In this document: positions 33,743-41,924 of the stretch, piece by piece
Layout: the number at the start of each line of letters is the position of its first letter
Position numbering within the stretch: position 1 is the first letter of the stretch
NCBI GenBank assembly: GCA_948602995.1
Contig: CAPEBR010000011.1
Location: forward strand, 1 to 64,000
Length of the DNA stretch: 64,000 bases
Direction of reading: 5' to 3'
Source: an uncultured Dorea sp.
GTDB lineage: Bacteria > Bacillota > Clostridia > Lachnospirales > Lachnospiraceae
Notes under the pieces: generated by a model
Told to the model about the DNA's origin: nothing
The model's database searches: none
What the model saw: the letters and a program-made list of their open reading frames with translations, nothing else
Program-made: the position numbers and the translations under genes

Positions 33743-34969
33743 ATGGATGAGCAGAAGATGATGAATCAAGATTGGGAAAGCTTTGGAGAGGAGATTCGAA
33801 AGAATGTCCAGGATGCCATTGACGCACAGGATTTTAACAGACTGAATCAGAGAGTGACAGATACGGTCAACAGCGCCGTGGAAGGGATTGCGAAAACCAT
33901 AAGGAATGCAGGAAGTGCAGCCCTCAGACCGGTGAATCCACACTGCAGAGAGCCAAAGTCGGAAGCTTATGTGCAGCCAAAGCCGGCAGAGCTTTACCGG
34001 GGAGTCACATCTGTAAATGCAGGAGGAACGGCACTTGCGATTACCGGAGGAGTAATGGGAGGAGTCTTCCTCCTCCTTTTTGTGGGCTTTGCCCTGGGAG
34101 CATGGATAAATGAGATTCACAATACAGGCTATATTATTGCCATGGCGGTCTTTCTGATTCTTGGGACAGGCGGCGCTGTCCTGGGGCGCTGGGGGAGTGT
34201 TCTGAAAGGACGTGTGAGGAGGTTCCGGTCCTATATCAGAATTCTTGGACAAAGAGAATACTGCAATGTCAGGGAGCTTGCAGACGGAATCAATAAGAAC
34301 CCGAAGTATGTATTAAAGGATCTGGAGCAGATGCTCCAGAAGGGCTGGTTCAGGCAGGGACATCTGGACGGACAGAGAACCTGTCTTATTGTAAGTCATA
34401 ACATGTACGGACAGTATCTGAAGCTTGAAGAGGACAGGAAGAGAAGCGAAGAAGACAAAAAAGCTGCCATATTCGAAAAAGAGCAGAAAAACTTAAGACA
34501 GCAGGAGGAAAACAGCAGGCTTTCCCCGCAGGTCAGAAAAGTGATTGAGGCGGGAGATGCTTATGTGGAGAAAATCCGGGCATGCAACGATGCGATTCCA
34601 GGGGCAGAAATTTCCGCAAAGATCTCCCGTATGGAGACAGTCATTGACCGCATTTTTGACCGTGTGGAGCAGAATCCAGAGGCTGTGGACGATATCCGCC
34701 GGATGATGGATTACTATCTTCCTACAACCATTAAGCTGTTAGAGGCGTATCAGGAACTTGACGCCCAGCCGGTTGACGGCGCAAACATACGCTCCTCGAA
34801 GGAGGAGATTGAAAAGACACTGGATACACTGAACACGGCGTTTGAGAAGCTTTTGGACAGCCTGTTCCAGGATACGGCGTGGGATGTATCCTCAGACATT
34901 TCCGTGCTTCGGACTATGCTTGCGCAGGAAGGACTTACAGAGGACGGGTTAAGAAAGGAGAGATTATGA
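33743..34969 (+). CDS. XpaC-like 5-bromo-4-chloroindolyl phosphate hydrolysis family protein
   Basis: 408-residue protein. Two membrane segments (about 95-125 and 130-150: ITGGVMGGVFLLLFVGFALG and YIIAMAVFLILGTGGAVLG), then a cytoplasmic region (about 165-400) with YIRILGQREYCNVRELADGI and NPKYVLKDLEQMLQKGWFRQ, which looks like a small winged-helix fold, and a helical C-terminus. It matches the XpaC/Halogen_Hydrol family, nearly always encoded beside TelA; true function is unknown. The ribosome binding site is weak, and starts at 33758 or 33761 are alternatives; it probably depends on read-through from pyk. ATGA overlap with telA. Confidence 0.85.
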   Translation: MDEQKMMNQDWESFGEEIRKNVQDAIDAQDFNRLNQRVTDTVNSAVEGIAKTIRNAGSAALRPVNPHCREPKSEAYVQPKPAELYRGVTSVNAGGTALAITGGVMGGVFLLLFVGFALGAWINEIHNTGYIIAMAVFLILGTGGAVLGRWGSVLKGRVRRFRSYIRILGQREYCNVRELADGINKNPKYVLKDLEQMLQKGWFRQGHLDGQRTCLIVSHNMYGQYLKLEEDRKRSEEDKKAAIFEKEQKNLRQQEENSRLSPQVRKVIEAGDAYVEKIRACNDAIPGAEISAKISRMETVIDRIFDRVEQNPEAVDDIRRMMDYYLPTTIKLLEAYQELDAQPVDGANIRSSKEEIEKTLDTLNTAFEKLLDSLFQDTAWDVSSDISVLRTMLAQEGLTEDGLRKERL

Positions 34970-36096
34970 ACAATGAATTTGAGAATTTTTCGACAGTGCC
35001 AGAACTGACATTAGAGCCCTTTAAGGAGGAGGAACAGTTACCGGCTGCTGAGGAAAAGCAGAAAGAGATTTTTAACGATGATATACTGTCAGCGGAAGAG
35101 AGACGGGCTGTAGATGCGTTTGCAATGAAGATTGATCTTACGAATTCAACAGCAATTCTTCAGTTCGGCGCCGGGACACAGAAAAAAATGGCAGACTTTT
35201 CAGAATCAGCCCTTGAAAATGTAAAGACAAAGGATTTGGGAGAGATCGGAGATCTTCTGTCTGATGTGGTGAAAGAGCTTAAGAACTTTGACGAAGAGGA
35301 AGAAAAGGGATTCCTGGGGATGTTTAAAAAGACCTCCAACAGGATTCAGTCCATGAAGTCGAAGTATGCAAAGGCAGAGACAAATATTGCGCAGATTTGC
35401 CGGGTACTTGAGAATCATCAGGTGCAGCTTCTTAAGGATATTGCCATACTGGACAAGATGTATGAGCTGAACCTGACGTATTTTAAAGAACTTTCCATGT
35501 ATGTTCTGGCGGGAAAGAAGAAGCTTTCAGATGTGCGCCAAAGGGAGCTTCCAGAACTTCTCGCAAGGGCAAAAAGAAGTGGTCTGGCTGAGGACGCCCA
35601 GGCGGCAAGGGATCTTGACTCTATGTGCAGCCGGTTTGAGAAGAAGCTCCACGACCTGGAGCTTACGAAGACTGTCTCCATGCAGACGGCGCCGCAGATC
35701 CGTCTGATTCAGAGCAATGACACACTTATGGCGGAAAAGATCCAGTCCACGCTTGTTAATACGGTGCCTCTGTGGAAGAGCCAGATGGTGCTGGCACTGG
35801 GAGTGGAGCATTCCTCCCAGGCAGCTGCGGCACAGCGGGAAGTTACAGATATGACCAATGAGCTTCTGAGAAAGAATGCAGAAAAGCTGAAGATCGCAAC
35901 CATTGAGACTGCGAAGGAATCAGAGAGAGGAATCATAGAGATTGAGACACTGAAGGCTACCAATGAGGCCTTGATTTCTACCTTTGATGAGGTGATGCAG
36001 ATCCAGGCTGAGGGAAGAAGGAAGCGTGCAGAGGCAGAAAAAGAGATGCTGCGCCTTGAGAGGGAACTGAAAGGAAAACTTCTGGCCGTTAGTTAG
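34966..36096 (+). CDS. TelA-like toxic anion resistance protein
   Basis: 376-residue soluble, largely helical protein of the TelA family (PF05816). Typical blocks are ENVKTKDLGEIGDLLSDVV, GFLGMFKKTSNRIQSMKSKY, IDTIE-like coiled coils and LIQSNDTLMAEKIQSTLVNT-type region near 245-265. TelA homologues are linked to tellurite, nisin and cell-wall-antibiotic tolerance, but the mechanism is unknown. A longer frame from 34879 is rejected because AAAGGAG lies before the ATG at 34966, which overlaps the xpaC stop (ATGA). A MITE-like repeat begins at the final G of its stop codon. Confidence 0.88.
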   Translation: MNNEFENFSTVPELTLEPFKEEEQLPAAEEKQKEIFNDDILSAEERRAVDAFAMKIDLTNSTAILQFGAGTQKKMADFSESALENVKTKDLGEIGDLLSDVVKELKNFDEEEEKGFLGMFKKTSNRIQSMKSKYAKAETNIAQICRVLENHQVQLLKDIAILDKMYELNLTYFKELSMYVLAGKKKLSDVRQRELPELLARAKRSGLAEDAQAARDLDSMCSRFEKKLHDLELTKTVSMQTAPQIRLIQSNDTLMAEKIQSTLVNTVPLWKSQMVLALGVEHSSQAAAAQREVTDMTNELLRKNAEKLKIATIETAKESERGIIEIETLKATNEALISTFDEVMQIQAEGRRKRAEAEKEMLRLERELKGKLLAVS

Positions 36097-36208
36097 TTAC
36101 TGTTCATACAGATCTGTGCATTCACTGCACAGATCGTAAGAAAGTGATTCAGGAGTGAGCAAATCCCATTCGCGGAGCGAATTTTAGATGGACTTGCGAA
36201 TGTTACTG
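36096..36208 (+). repeat. MITE-like element, copy A (right end truncated)
   Basis: Begins GTTACTGTTCATACAG and holds hairpin GATCTGTGCA/TGCACAGATC, the conserved GTGATTCAGGAGTGAGC-type linker and hairpin ATTCGC-GGA-GCGAAT. It ends at GTTACTG without the final TGAACAGTAAC arm present in copies B and C. Confidence 0.7.
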
Positions 36209-36235
36209 ATTACGGTGCAGGAATGTAAAAAAAGA

Positions 36236-36264
36236 TTGACAGATGGGAACGAATGGTTTATAGT
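36236..36264 (+). promoter_or_regulatory. Sigma-A promoter of the trmB-like/lysA-like operon
   Basis: TTGACA (36236-36241), exactly 17 bp, TATAGT (36259-36264). It lies 28 bp right of MITE copy A and rules out translation starts upstream of about 36270. Confidence 0.65.
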
Positions 36265-36297
36265 GTTCCATGAAAGAACTACTAGAAAGGCTGTGAC

Positions 36298-36320
36298 AGG
36301 CGGTCCGGTTCGGGCCGCCT
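36298..36320 (+). promoter_or_regulatory. Hairpin/operator in the leader of the TrmB-like gene
   Basis: AGGCGGTCCG-GTT-CGGGCCGCCT: 10-bp stem with one T.G pair and a 3-nt loop, about 30 bp after the predicted transcription start. Could be an operator for the regulator encoded next, or an RNA stem near its start. Confidence 0.45.
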
Positions 36321-36337
36321 GCAGATATGTGAAGGTG

Positions 36338-37048
36338 ATGGAAGGAAAAACATTTGTAGAGCGTTTGATGGAATTTGCCCTTACAAGACAGGAGGCTGGA
36401 ATCTATGAATGCCTTCTGAGAGAAGGGAAGATTACGGGATATGAGGTGGCGAAGCAGTTAGGGATCTCAAGATCCAACGCTTATAATTCTCTTGCCAGCA
36501 TGACAGAAAAGGGTGCGGCCTGTCTGGTAGAAGAGGGGACAACGAGAAAATATGCGCCTGTCCCTTTGGATGAATTCTGCAAAAACCGTATCCGCAGGCT
36601 GGAGAACCATACAAGATGGCTGAAGGAGCATCTTCCCGAGGAGAAGACCTTTGTGGAAGGATATATTACCATTGAGGGTGCGGAGCATATACTGGATAAG
36701 ATACGCAACCTCCTGCTTAAGACACAGGAACGGGTATATTTATCCTGCACCAGCAATTATCTGTTGTTATTCCTGGATGAATGCGAGACACTCACAAAAG
36801 CCAGAAAGAAAGTTGTTGTGATCACGGACCAGCCCGTGAGATTCGGCAACGCAAAGGTGTATGTGGGTTCTGACCGCGGGATGCAGATCGGTGTGATTGC
36901 AGATTCAAAATATGTTCTGACAGGAGAATACGGGGAAGGAAGCATGAATACCTGTTTATACTCTGGCCAGAAGAATTTCGTGGAGCTTTTTAAGCGGGCG
37001 CTGGCCAATGAAATGAAACTATTTGCAATGCAGGAGGAGAACCAGTAA
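36338..37048 (+). CDS. TrmB family transcriptional regulator
   Basis: About 236 residues. Winged helix at about 8-75 (ALTRQEAGIYECLLREGKIT, GYEVAKQLGISRSNAYNSL, TRKYAPVPLDEF), a short coiled coil, then a phospholipase-D-like effector domain (about 110-230; ERVYLSCTSNYLLLFLDECE, KKVVVITDQPV, VYVGSDRGMQIGVIADSKYV). TrmB regulators usually sense sugars or metabolites. The frame is open from 36188, but the promoter at 36236-36264 excludes that start. The ATG at 36338 is the best fit to homologues despite a poorly spaced GAAGG; a start a few codons later is possible. It ends 1 bp before the decarboxylase gene, the likely target. Confidence 0.8.
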   Translation: MEGKTFVERLMEFALTRQEAGIYECLLREGKITGYEVAKQLGISRSNAYNSLASMTEKGAACLVEEGTTRKYAPVPLDEFCKNRIRRLENHTRWLKEHLPEEKTFVEGYITIEGAEHILDKIRNLLLKTQERVYLSCTSNYLLLFLDECETLTKARKKVVVITDQPVRFGNAKVYVGSDRGMQIGVIADSKYVLTGEYGEGSMNTCLYSGQKNFVELFKRALANEMKLFAMQEENQ

Positions 37049-37049
37049 G

Positions 37050-38318
37050 ATGAAGAAGCAGCCATTTGTAACGAAGACACAGTTAGAAGAGATTGTAAAG
37101 GAGTATCCCACACCGTTCCATCTGTATGACGAGAAGGGAATCCGGGCAAATATAAAGGCACTGAAGGATGCATTTTCCTGGAACAAAGGATATAAAGAAT
37201 ATTTTGCAGTTAAGGCAACGCCGAATCCGTATCTGATCAATATATTAAGGGAGTATGGCTGCGGCTGTGACTGCTCTTCTTATACGGAACTTATGCTGTC
37301 AGATGCCATCGGAGCCAGGGGGGAGGATATTATGTTTTCCTCGAATGACACTCCGGCAAAGGAATATGAGTATGCTGAGAAGCTGGGCGCCATCATTAAT
37401 CTGGATGACATTACACATATTGATTTTCTGGAGGAAACCATCGGGTATATTCCGAAGACGATCAGCTGCCGGTATAACCCGGGCGGATTGTTTAAAATTA
37501 GTAATGATATTATGGATAATCCGGGAGATTCAAAATACGGCATGACAACGGAGCAGCTTTTTGATGCGTTCCGGATCCTGAAGGAGAAGGGGGCAGAGGA
37601 GTTTGGTATTCACGCATTTCTTGCAAGCAATACAGTAACGAATGAATATTACCCTATGCTCGCAAAAGTTCTGTTTGAGGTGGCCGTAAAGCTTCAGAAG
37701 GAAACAGGGGTTCATATACAGTTCATTAACTTGTCCGGTGGAATCGGGATTCCTTACACGCCGGATCAGGAGCCAAATGATATCCGGATTATTGGAGACG
37801 GGGTACGCAGGGTGTATGAAGAGGTTCTTGTACCGGCAGACATGGGGGATGTGGCCATCTATACTGAACTGGGACGGTTCATGATGGGACCGTTCGGATG
37901 TCTGGTGACAAAAGCAATTCATGAGAAACACACACATAAGGAATATATCGGTGTGGATGCCTGTGCAGTAAACCTGATGCGGCCTGCCATGTATGGGGCT
38001 TATCATCATATTACGGTAATGGGCAAGGAAGAATCACCCTGTGACCATAAGTACGATGTGACCGGATCCCTGTGTGAGAACAATGACAAGTTTGCCATTG
38101 ACCGGATGCTCCCGAAGGTGGATATGGGCGATCTTCTGGTAATCCACGATACCGGGGCACACGGATTTGCCATGGGATATAATTATAACGGGAAACTGAA
38201 ATCAGCAGAGGTTCTTCTGAAAGAAGATGGAAGTGCACAGCTGATCCGTCGGGCAGAGACGCCTGCAGATTACTTTGCAACCTTTGACTGCTTTGAGATC
38301 GGAGAGAAACTAGTATAA
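37050..38318 (+). CDS. lysA: Diaminopimelate decarboxylase-like PLP enzyme
   Basis: 423-residue alanine-racemase-fold, type III PLP-dependent decarboxylase. The PLP lysine is Lys55 in EYFAVKATPNP. Further conserved blocks are HAFLASNTVTNEYY, NLSGGIGIPY (phosphate site), TELGRFMMGPFG, the C-terminal CENNDKFA active-site cysteine region and VIHDTGAHGFAMGYNYNG. This shorter-diverged branch is usually annotated diaminopimelate decarboxylase, making lysine from meso-diaminopimelate; activity on a related amino acid is possible. It is the second gene after a TrmB-type regulator, unusual for a housekeeping lysA, and is followed by a strong terminator. Confidence 0.82.
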   Translation: MKKQPFVTKTQLEEIVKEYPTPFHLYDEKGIRANIKALKDAFSWNKGYKEYFAVKATPNPYLINILREYGCGCDCSSYTELMLSDAIGARGEDIMFSSNDTPAKEYEYAEKLGAIINLDDITHIDFLEETIGYIPKTISCRYNPGGLFKISNDIMDNPGDSKYGMTTEQLFDAFRILKEKGAEEFGIHAFLASNTVTNEYYPMLAKVLFEVAVKLQKETGVHIQFINLSGGIGIPYTPDQEPNDIRIIGDGVRRVYEEVLVPADMGDVAIYTELGRFMMGPFGCLVTKAIHEKHTHKEYIGVDACAVNLMRPAMYGAYHHITVMGKEESPCDHKYDVTGSLCENNDKFAIDRMLPKVDMGDLLVIHDTGAHGFAMGYNYNGKLKSAEVLLKEDGSAQLIRRAETPADYFATFDCFEIGEKLV

Positions 38319-38334
38319 GAATCTTACTTACTAC

Positions 38335-38370
38335 AAACCCCCTGTAAATCCAAGGATTTACAGGGGGTTT
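38335..38370. terminator. Bidirectional terminator between lysA-like gene and tRNA-Leu
   Basis: 17-bp perfect arms (38335-38351 / 38354-38370, AAACCCCCTGTAAATCC and complement) with a 2-nt loop, ending in TTT. It serves the convergent decarboxylase gene and tRNA. Confidence 0.8.
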
Positions 38371-38384
38371 GCAGTTTAAACCAA

Positions 38385-38467
38385 TGCGGATGGCGGGACT
38401 TGAACCCGCACGAAGTCGCCCTCGTCAGATTTTGAGTCTGATGCGTCTGCCATTCCGCCACATCCGC
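38385..38467 (-). tRNA. tRNA-Leu (anticodon CAA)
   Basis: 83-nt class II tRNA. On the minus strand the acceptor GCGGATG (38461-38467) pairs with CATCCGC, D-arm sequence GCGGAATGGCAGACGC, anticodon stem TCAGA/TCTGA with loop CTCAAAA (anticodon CAA, reading UUG), a long variable arm CGAGGGCGACTTCG, and the T-arm GCGGGTTCAAGTCCCGC. CCA is not encoded. Confidence 0.96.
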
Positions 38468-38493
38468 ATATGTAGTGATCGGAACCGAAATTT

Positions 38494-38522
38494 ATTATAT
38501 CATAGTGCTCTTAAAAATACAA
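38494..38522 (-). promoter_or_regulatory. Sigma-A promoter of tRNA-Leu
   Basis: On the minus strand TTGTAT (38517-38522), 17-bp spacer, TATAAT (38494-38499), about 27 bp before the tRNA 5' end. Confidence 0.65.
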
Positions 38523-38561
38523 GATTTATTTTTTACATTCTTTTTTATTTATTGACAATGC

Positions 38562-38590
38562 CATTTTATAGGAATATACTAAATTTTACT
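38562..38590 (+). promoter_or_regulatory. Sigma-A promoter of the pucR-like gene
   Basis: TTGACA (38562-38567), 17-bp spacer, TATACT (38585-38590), 34 bp before the start codon. Confidence 0.7.
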
Positions 38591-38623
38591 ATATGTGGCT
38601 TTTATAAGAAAGAGGAAAAGGAT

Positions 38624-40309
38624 ATGGGATTTACGGTAAAGGATATGCTGGGGATGGAGATCTTCGGGGAGGCAGTTCTTCTTAGCGGTACAGAAGGTCT
38701 GGAGAATGAGATCTTAGGTGCAACGATTATAGAGGCGCCCGATATTGTCAAATTCATTAATGGCGGGGAAGTACTTCTGACCGGATTTTATGCGTTCCAG
38801 TCCTGTAGTATTGAGGAGTTTAATAAATACATAGATGAATTATCAAAAAAGAAGGTCAGTGCGATCGCCGTAAAGCGGAAGCGTAACGTGGAGCATATAG
38901 AGGAAAAGCTTGAGATCATGCTGCAGTATGCTAAAAGGCATGTGGTTCCTGTCTTCGAGGTTTCGTATGAGCTGTCCTTCCGGGAGATGCTGAAGCTGAT
39001 TATGGAGAGGCTTTTTAGCGAGGAGGTACGCCGTCTGAAATATTTTAAGACAACCCATGATAATTTTACGGCGCTGTCCCTTTCTTTTAATTCTATGGAA
39101 AATGGGATCCAGAGAATTTTGGACGTGTTGGAGAAGCTGATCGGGAATCCGGTGGCACTCTTTAACCAGAACATGGACTGCCTTGCCTCAACGGAGGAAA
39201 TCGGATACAGATTTCGGATTTCGAGGCAGGCAGAGGAATATCAGCCACAGTTCTATTCTAACTATACCTATCTGAGGCAGAAGGTGGTTCTTCCAAAAGA
39301 GGATCAGAAAGAATGTGAGCAATATCTGGTAAGGCTTAAGGTTATGTATAACCGGAAGATGTATCTTGTGATCACAGCCTCTAGAGATTCTTTTGGAGAT
39401 ATGGATGACATTGCTGTTGAGAATGCTGTGACAGCACTGAAGCAGGAGCTGTTTCGGCAGCATTCTATCGAGGAGCTGGAGGAGCGCTTTCAGAATGACA
39501 GCATGAACCGCATCCTGAGCGGAAAGCTCCATACCAGGCAGGAGATTGAAAGGGATATTAAACTCCTTGGAATTCCCATGGAGGCAGATTACCGCGTGCT
39601 CATAATGAAGCTTTGGAATGAAGGAGCAGGTGACTTTGAAAAGCTGAACGACGGATTCCATTTTGTCAGCATACTGCGTGATGCGGTTGTCCGGGAGTTT
39701 GGAAATATCAGGATCCGTGATGACGTGGATAAGGTAGTGATCATACAGCAGATCAGACAAGGGCAGAAACAGGAGGAGTACCGCAGGGAGCTTAAGGATG
39801 CTGTGGAACGGATCCAGAAAAGAATTGTGAAAAAGAATAAATCACTGAAGGTGCTTGTCGGAGTGGGAAAAGAGGTTGCCGGAGTCATGAATCTGGCAGA
39901 GAGCTTTAACGAAGCCGGAGATTCCCTGGAATTTATCGGCATACTTGGGGAAAAGAGCGGGGACAGTGCTTCCCAGATTATGTTTTTTACAGATATGGGG
40001 ATCTTTAAGCTTTTGTGTAAGCTTGAGGACACCCAGGAGCTTTATGAATACATTCCGGAATCATTGCAGAAGCTTTTCGATTACAAGAAGCAGCAGAGGC
40101 AGGATCTGATTATGACGCTCAATACCTACCTTGACCGGAACCAGAACCTGACTAAAACGGCGCAGGAGCTTTTTATCCATTATAAGACAGCAGCTTACCG
40201 TATTGACCGGATTACAGAGATTACCGGAATTGATTTTGATAATCCGAGCGAGGTTCTGGCAGTGCGGATTGGACTGATTGTCCATAAAATGATAGAAAAT
40301 ACACGATAG
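38624..40309 (+). CDS. PucR family transcriptional regulator
   Basis: 561-residue regulator. N-terminal PucR ligand-binding domain (about 1-125; VLLSGTEGLENEILGATIIE, KFINGGEVLLTGFYAFQ, VSAIAVKRKRNVEHI), a central GGDEF-like CdaR region (about 250-470) and a C-terminal PucR helix-turn-helix (about 490-550; TLNTYLDRNQNLTKTAQELF, HYKTAAYRIDRI). Members regulate purine, allantoin, hydantoin or amino-acid catabolism. The frame is open back into the tRNA, but ATG 38624 follows GAGGAAAAGG and begins the family homology. It precedes the carbamoylase-dehydrogenase-ETF genes, the likely regulon. It does not overlap the tRNA. Confidence 0.88.
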   Translation: MGFTVKDMLGMEIFGEAVLLSGTEGLENEILGATIIEAPDIVKFINGGEVLLTGFYAFQSCSIEEFNKYIDELSKKKVSAIAVKRKRNVEHIEEKLEIMLQYAKRHVVPVFEVSYELSFREMLKLIMERLFSEEVRRLKYFKTTHDNFTALSLSFNSMENGIQRILDVLEKLIGNPVALFNQNMDCLASTEEIGYRFRISRQAEEYQPQFYSNYTYLRQKVVLPKEDQKECEQYLVRLKVMYNRKMYLVITASRDSFGDMDDIAVENAVTALKQELFRQHSIEELEERFQNDSMNRILSGKLHTRQEIERDIKLLGIPMEADYRVLIMKLWNEGAGDFEKLNDGFHFVSILRDAVVREFGNIRIRDDVDKVVIIQQIRQGQKQEEYRRELKDAVERIQKRIVKKNKSLKVLVGVGKEVAGVMNLAESFNEAGDSLEFIGILGEKSGDSASQIMFFTDMGIFKLLCKLEDTQELYEYIPESLQKLFDYKKQQRQDLIMTLNTYLDRNQNLTKTAQELFIHYKTAAYRIDRITEITGIDFDNPSEVLAVRIGLIVHKMIENTR

Positions 40310-40334
40310 AAGAGATATAGATATTCTTGTTATG

Positions 40335-40380
40335 AAAAGAGATTCCTTGTCCAATGTAGATAAAGAATCTCTCTTTTTTT
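40335..40380 (+). terminator. Terminator after the pucR-like gene
   Basis: GAGATTC (40339-40345) and GAATCTC (40365-40371), extended by A/T pairs, with a T run at 40374-40380. Confidence 0.7.
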
Positions 40381-40413
40381 ATCCTTTTTCACTGATGATA
40401 CTTGTTAAAAAAA

Positions 40414-40472
40414 TATCTATAATGTAAAACATAGATAAGATTTATACATATTATCGGTGATATCTATATAAT
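40414..40472 (+). promoter_or_regulatory. Candidate PucR operator and promoter of the carbamoylase gene
   Basis: TATCTAT (40414-40420) and its perfect inverse ATAGATA (40431-40437) have a 17-bp centre spacing. A third TATCTAT (40461-40467) runs into the probable -10 box TATAAT (40467-40472). An ATAGATA also occurs at 40317-40323 behind the pucR stop. The -35 is weak (TTATAC, 40442-40447), consistent with an activated promoter. Confidence 0.45.
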
Positions 40473-40579
40473 ATAACGATGACCGGGTGGATAGAAAAGG
40501 AAAAGTATTGTATAATATGTGTAAAGGAACGTGCATAGTTGCAAAGATTGATGTGTATGAAGGGAGGAAGCACAGGCAC

Positions 40580-41815
40580 ATGAAGGCAAACGGAGAAAGA
40601 GTGGTTTCAAGGCTGAATGAGATCTATCAGTGTGGAAAGAAGGAGGACGGCACCTATACGAGGATGGCATTTTCTGCTGAGGACGTAAAGGGAAGAAAGC
40701 TTTTTGCCTCCTGGGCAGAGGCTCTTGGGATGACAACAAGAGTAGATGAAGGCGGCAATCTGATTGCCCGTATGGAAGGTCAGGACAGCAGCCTTCCGGC
40801 AATTCTGATGGGATCCCATCTGGACACAGTTCCGGACGGCGGAAAGTATGACGGGGTTCTTGGATGTGTGGGTGGTCTTGAGGTATGTGAGACATTTAAA
40901 AAGGAAGGATATGTTCCGAAGCATCCCGTAGAGGTAATTGTTTTTACTGATGAAGAGGGCTTCCGTTTTGGAAAGGGACTCACTGGCAGCAGTGCAATCT
41001 GCGGACAGGATGCAGGAATCAGTGATTCGGAACTGGATATATACGGAGAAGAACGCGGCAGGGTTATGCAGTCCTATGGCATTACCAGTGAAGGCGTGAA
41101 AAACGCGGCAAAGGATCCGGCCTCCGTGCACTGCTTTGTGGAACTCCATGTGGAACAGGGAGCAAGACTATACAGAACGAATACTTCAGTTGGAGTAGTA
41201 TCTTCTATTGCAGGTGTGAACCGTTATGATGTGACTGTTACCGGCGAGGCAAACCATGCCGGGAGTACTGCCATGGCAGACCGTAAGGACGCACTTGTAG
41301 CAGCAGCAGGATTTATTAATAAAATACCAGAGGTTACAACAGAACACGGCAATGAATTTACCGTTGCAACTGTAGGCACGATAAAGGTAACGCCGCATTC
41401 TGTCAATGTAATTCCAGGCACCTGCACCTTCAGCCTGGAAATCAGAGACACAGACGCCCAGATTATGTCTCTGGTTGAACAAAAACTGCAGGAGACCCTT
41501 GGGGACATCTGTGAGAAATATGGAGTTTCCTATACATTTGTCCCCACATCCTTCCATGATCCGGCTCCTATGTCTGACTGGGTAAAGGAAAACATAGAGC
41601 AGGCAGTAAAGGAACTTGGCATTGACTACAGCATCATACCAAGCGGGGCGTTCCATGATTCCCTGATTATGACAAGTGTATTTCCGACGGCAATGATCTT
41701 TGTCCCCAGTGAAAAGGGAATCAGCCATTCCAGATATGAGTACACGAAGGATGAAGATATTGAAAATGGCTGCAATGTTCTGCTTCAGACTATTTTGAAT
41801 GTAGATAAAATGTAA
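40580..41815 (+). CDS. M20 family Zn-dependent amidohydrolase (allantoate deiminase / N-carbamoyl amino acid hydrolase type)
   Basis: 411 residues. Dinuclear-metal M20 hydrolase of the hydantoinase/carbamoylase branch: MGSHLDTVPDGGKYDGVLG (His and bridging Asp), VIVFTDEEGFRFG (catalytic Glu and ligand Glu), CFVELHVEQGARLY (His), lid-domain GVNRYDVTVTGEANHAG, and SGAFHDSLIM (His). Such enzymes hydrolyse N-carbamoyl amino acids or ureido acids to the amine, CO2 and ammonia. The frame opens at 40487, but ATG 40580 follows AGGGAGGAAG and gives the usual family length of about 412. The substrate is not determinable; position behind PucR and before an amine dehydrogenase suggests an N-carbamoyl amino acid such as N-carbamoylsarcosine. 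Confidence 0.88.
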   Translation: MKANGERVVSRLNEIYQCGKKEDGTYTRMAFSAEDVKGRKLFASWAEALGMTTRVDEGGNLIARMEGQDSSLPAILMGSHLDTVPDGGKYDGVLGCVGGLEVCETFKKEGYVPKHPVEVIVFTDEEGFRFGKGLTGSSAICGQDAGISDSELDIYGEERGRVMQSYGITSEGVKNAAKDPASVHCFVELHVEQGARLYRTNTSVGVVSSIAGVNRYDVTVTGEANHAGSTAMADRKDALVAAAGFINKIPEVTTEHGNEFTVATVGTIKVTPHSVNVIPGTCTFSLEIRDTDAQIMSLVEQKLQETLGDICEKYGVSYTFVPTSFHDPAPMSDWVKENIEQAVKELGIDYSIIPSGAFHDSLIMTSVFPTAMIFVPSEKGISHSRYEYTKDEDIENGCNVLLQTILNVDKM

Positions 41816-41924
41816 AGAAATCAGACCGTTACGATTATGTATGCAGATAACATGACAAGTTCATGTTAAAAATCGCCTGATAAAAGGGTGATAAAAAAAC
41901 AAAAAAAGAAAGGTAGGTAACACT

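Noticed and set aside
38369..38623. N-terminal extension of the PucR-like protein through the tRNA-Leu gene.
   Set aside because: The tRNA on the other strand is complete, and a promoter at 38562-38590 plus a good ribosome binding site place the start at 38624.
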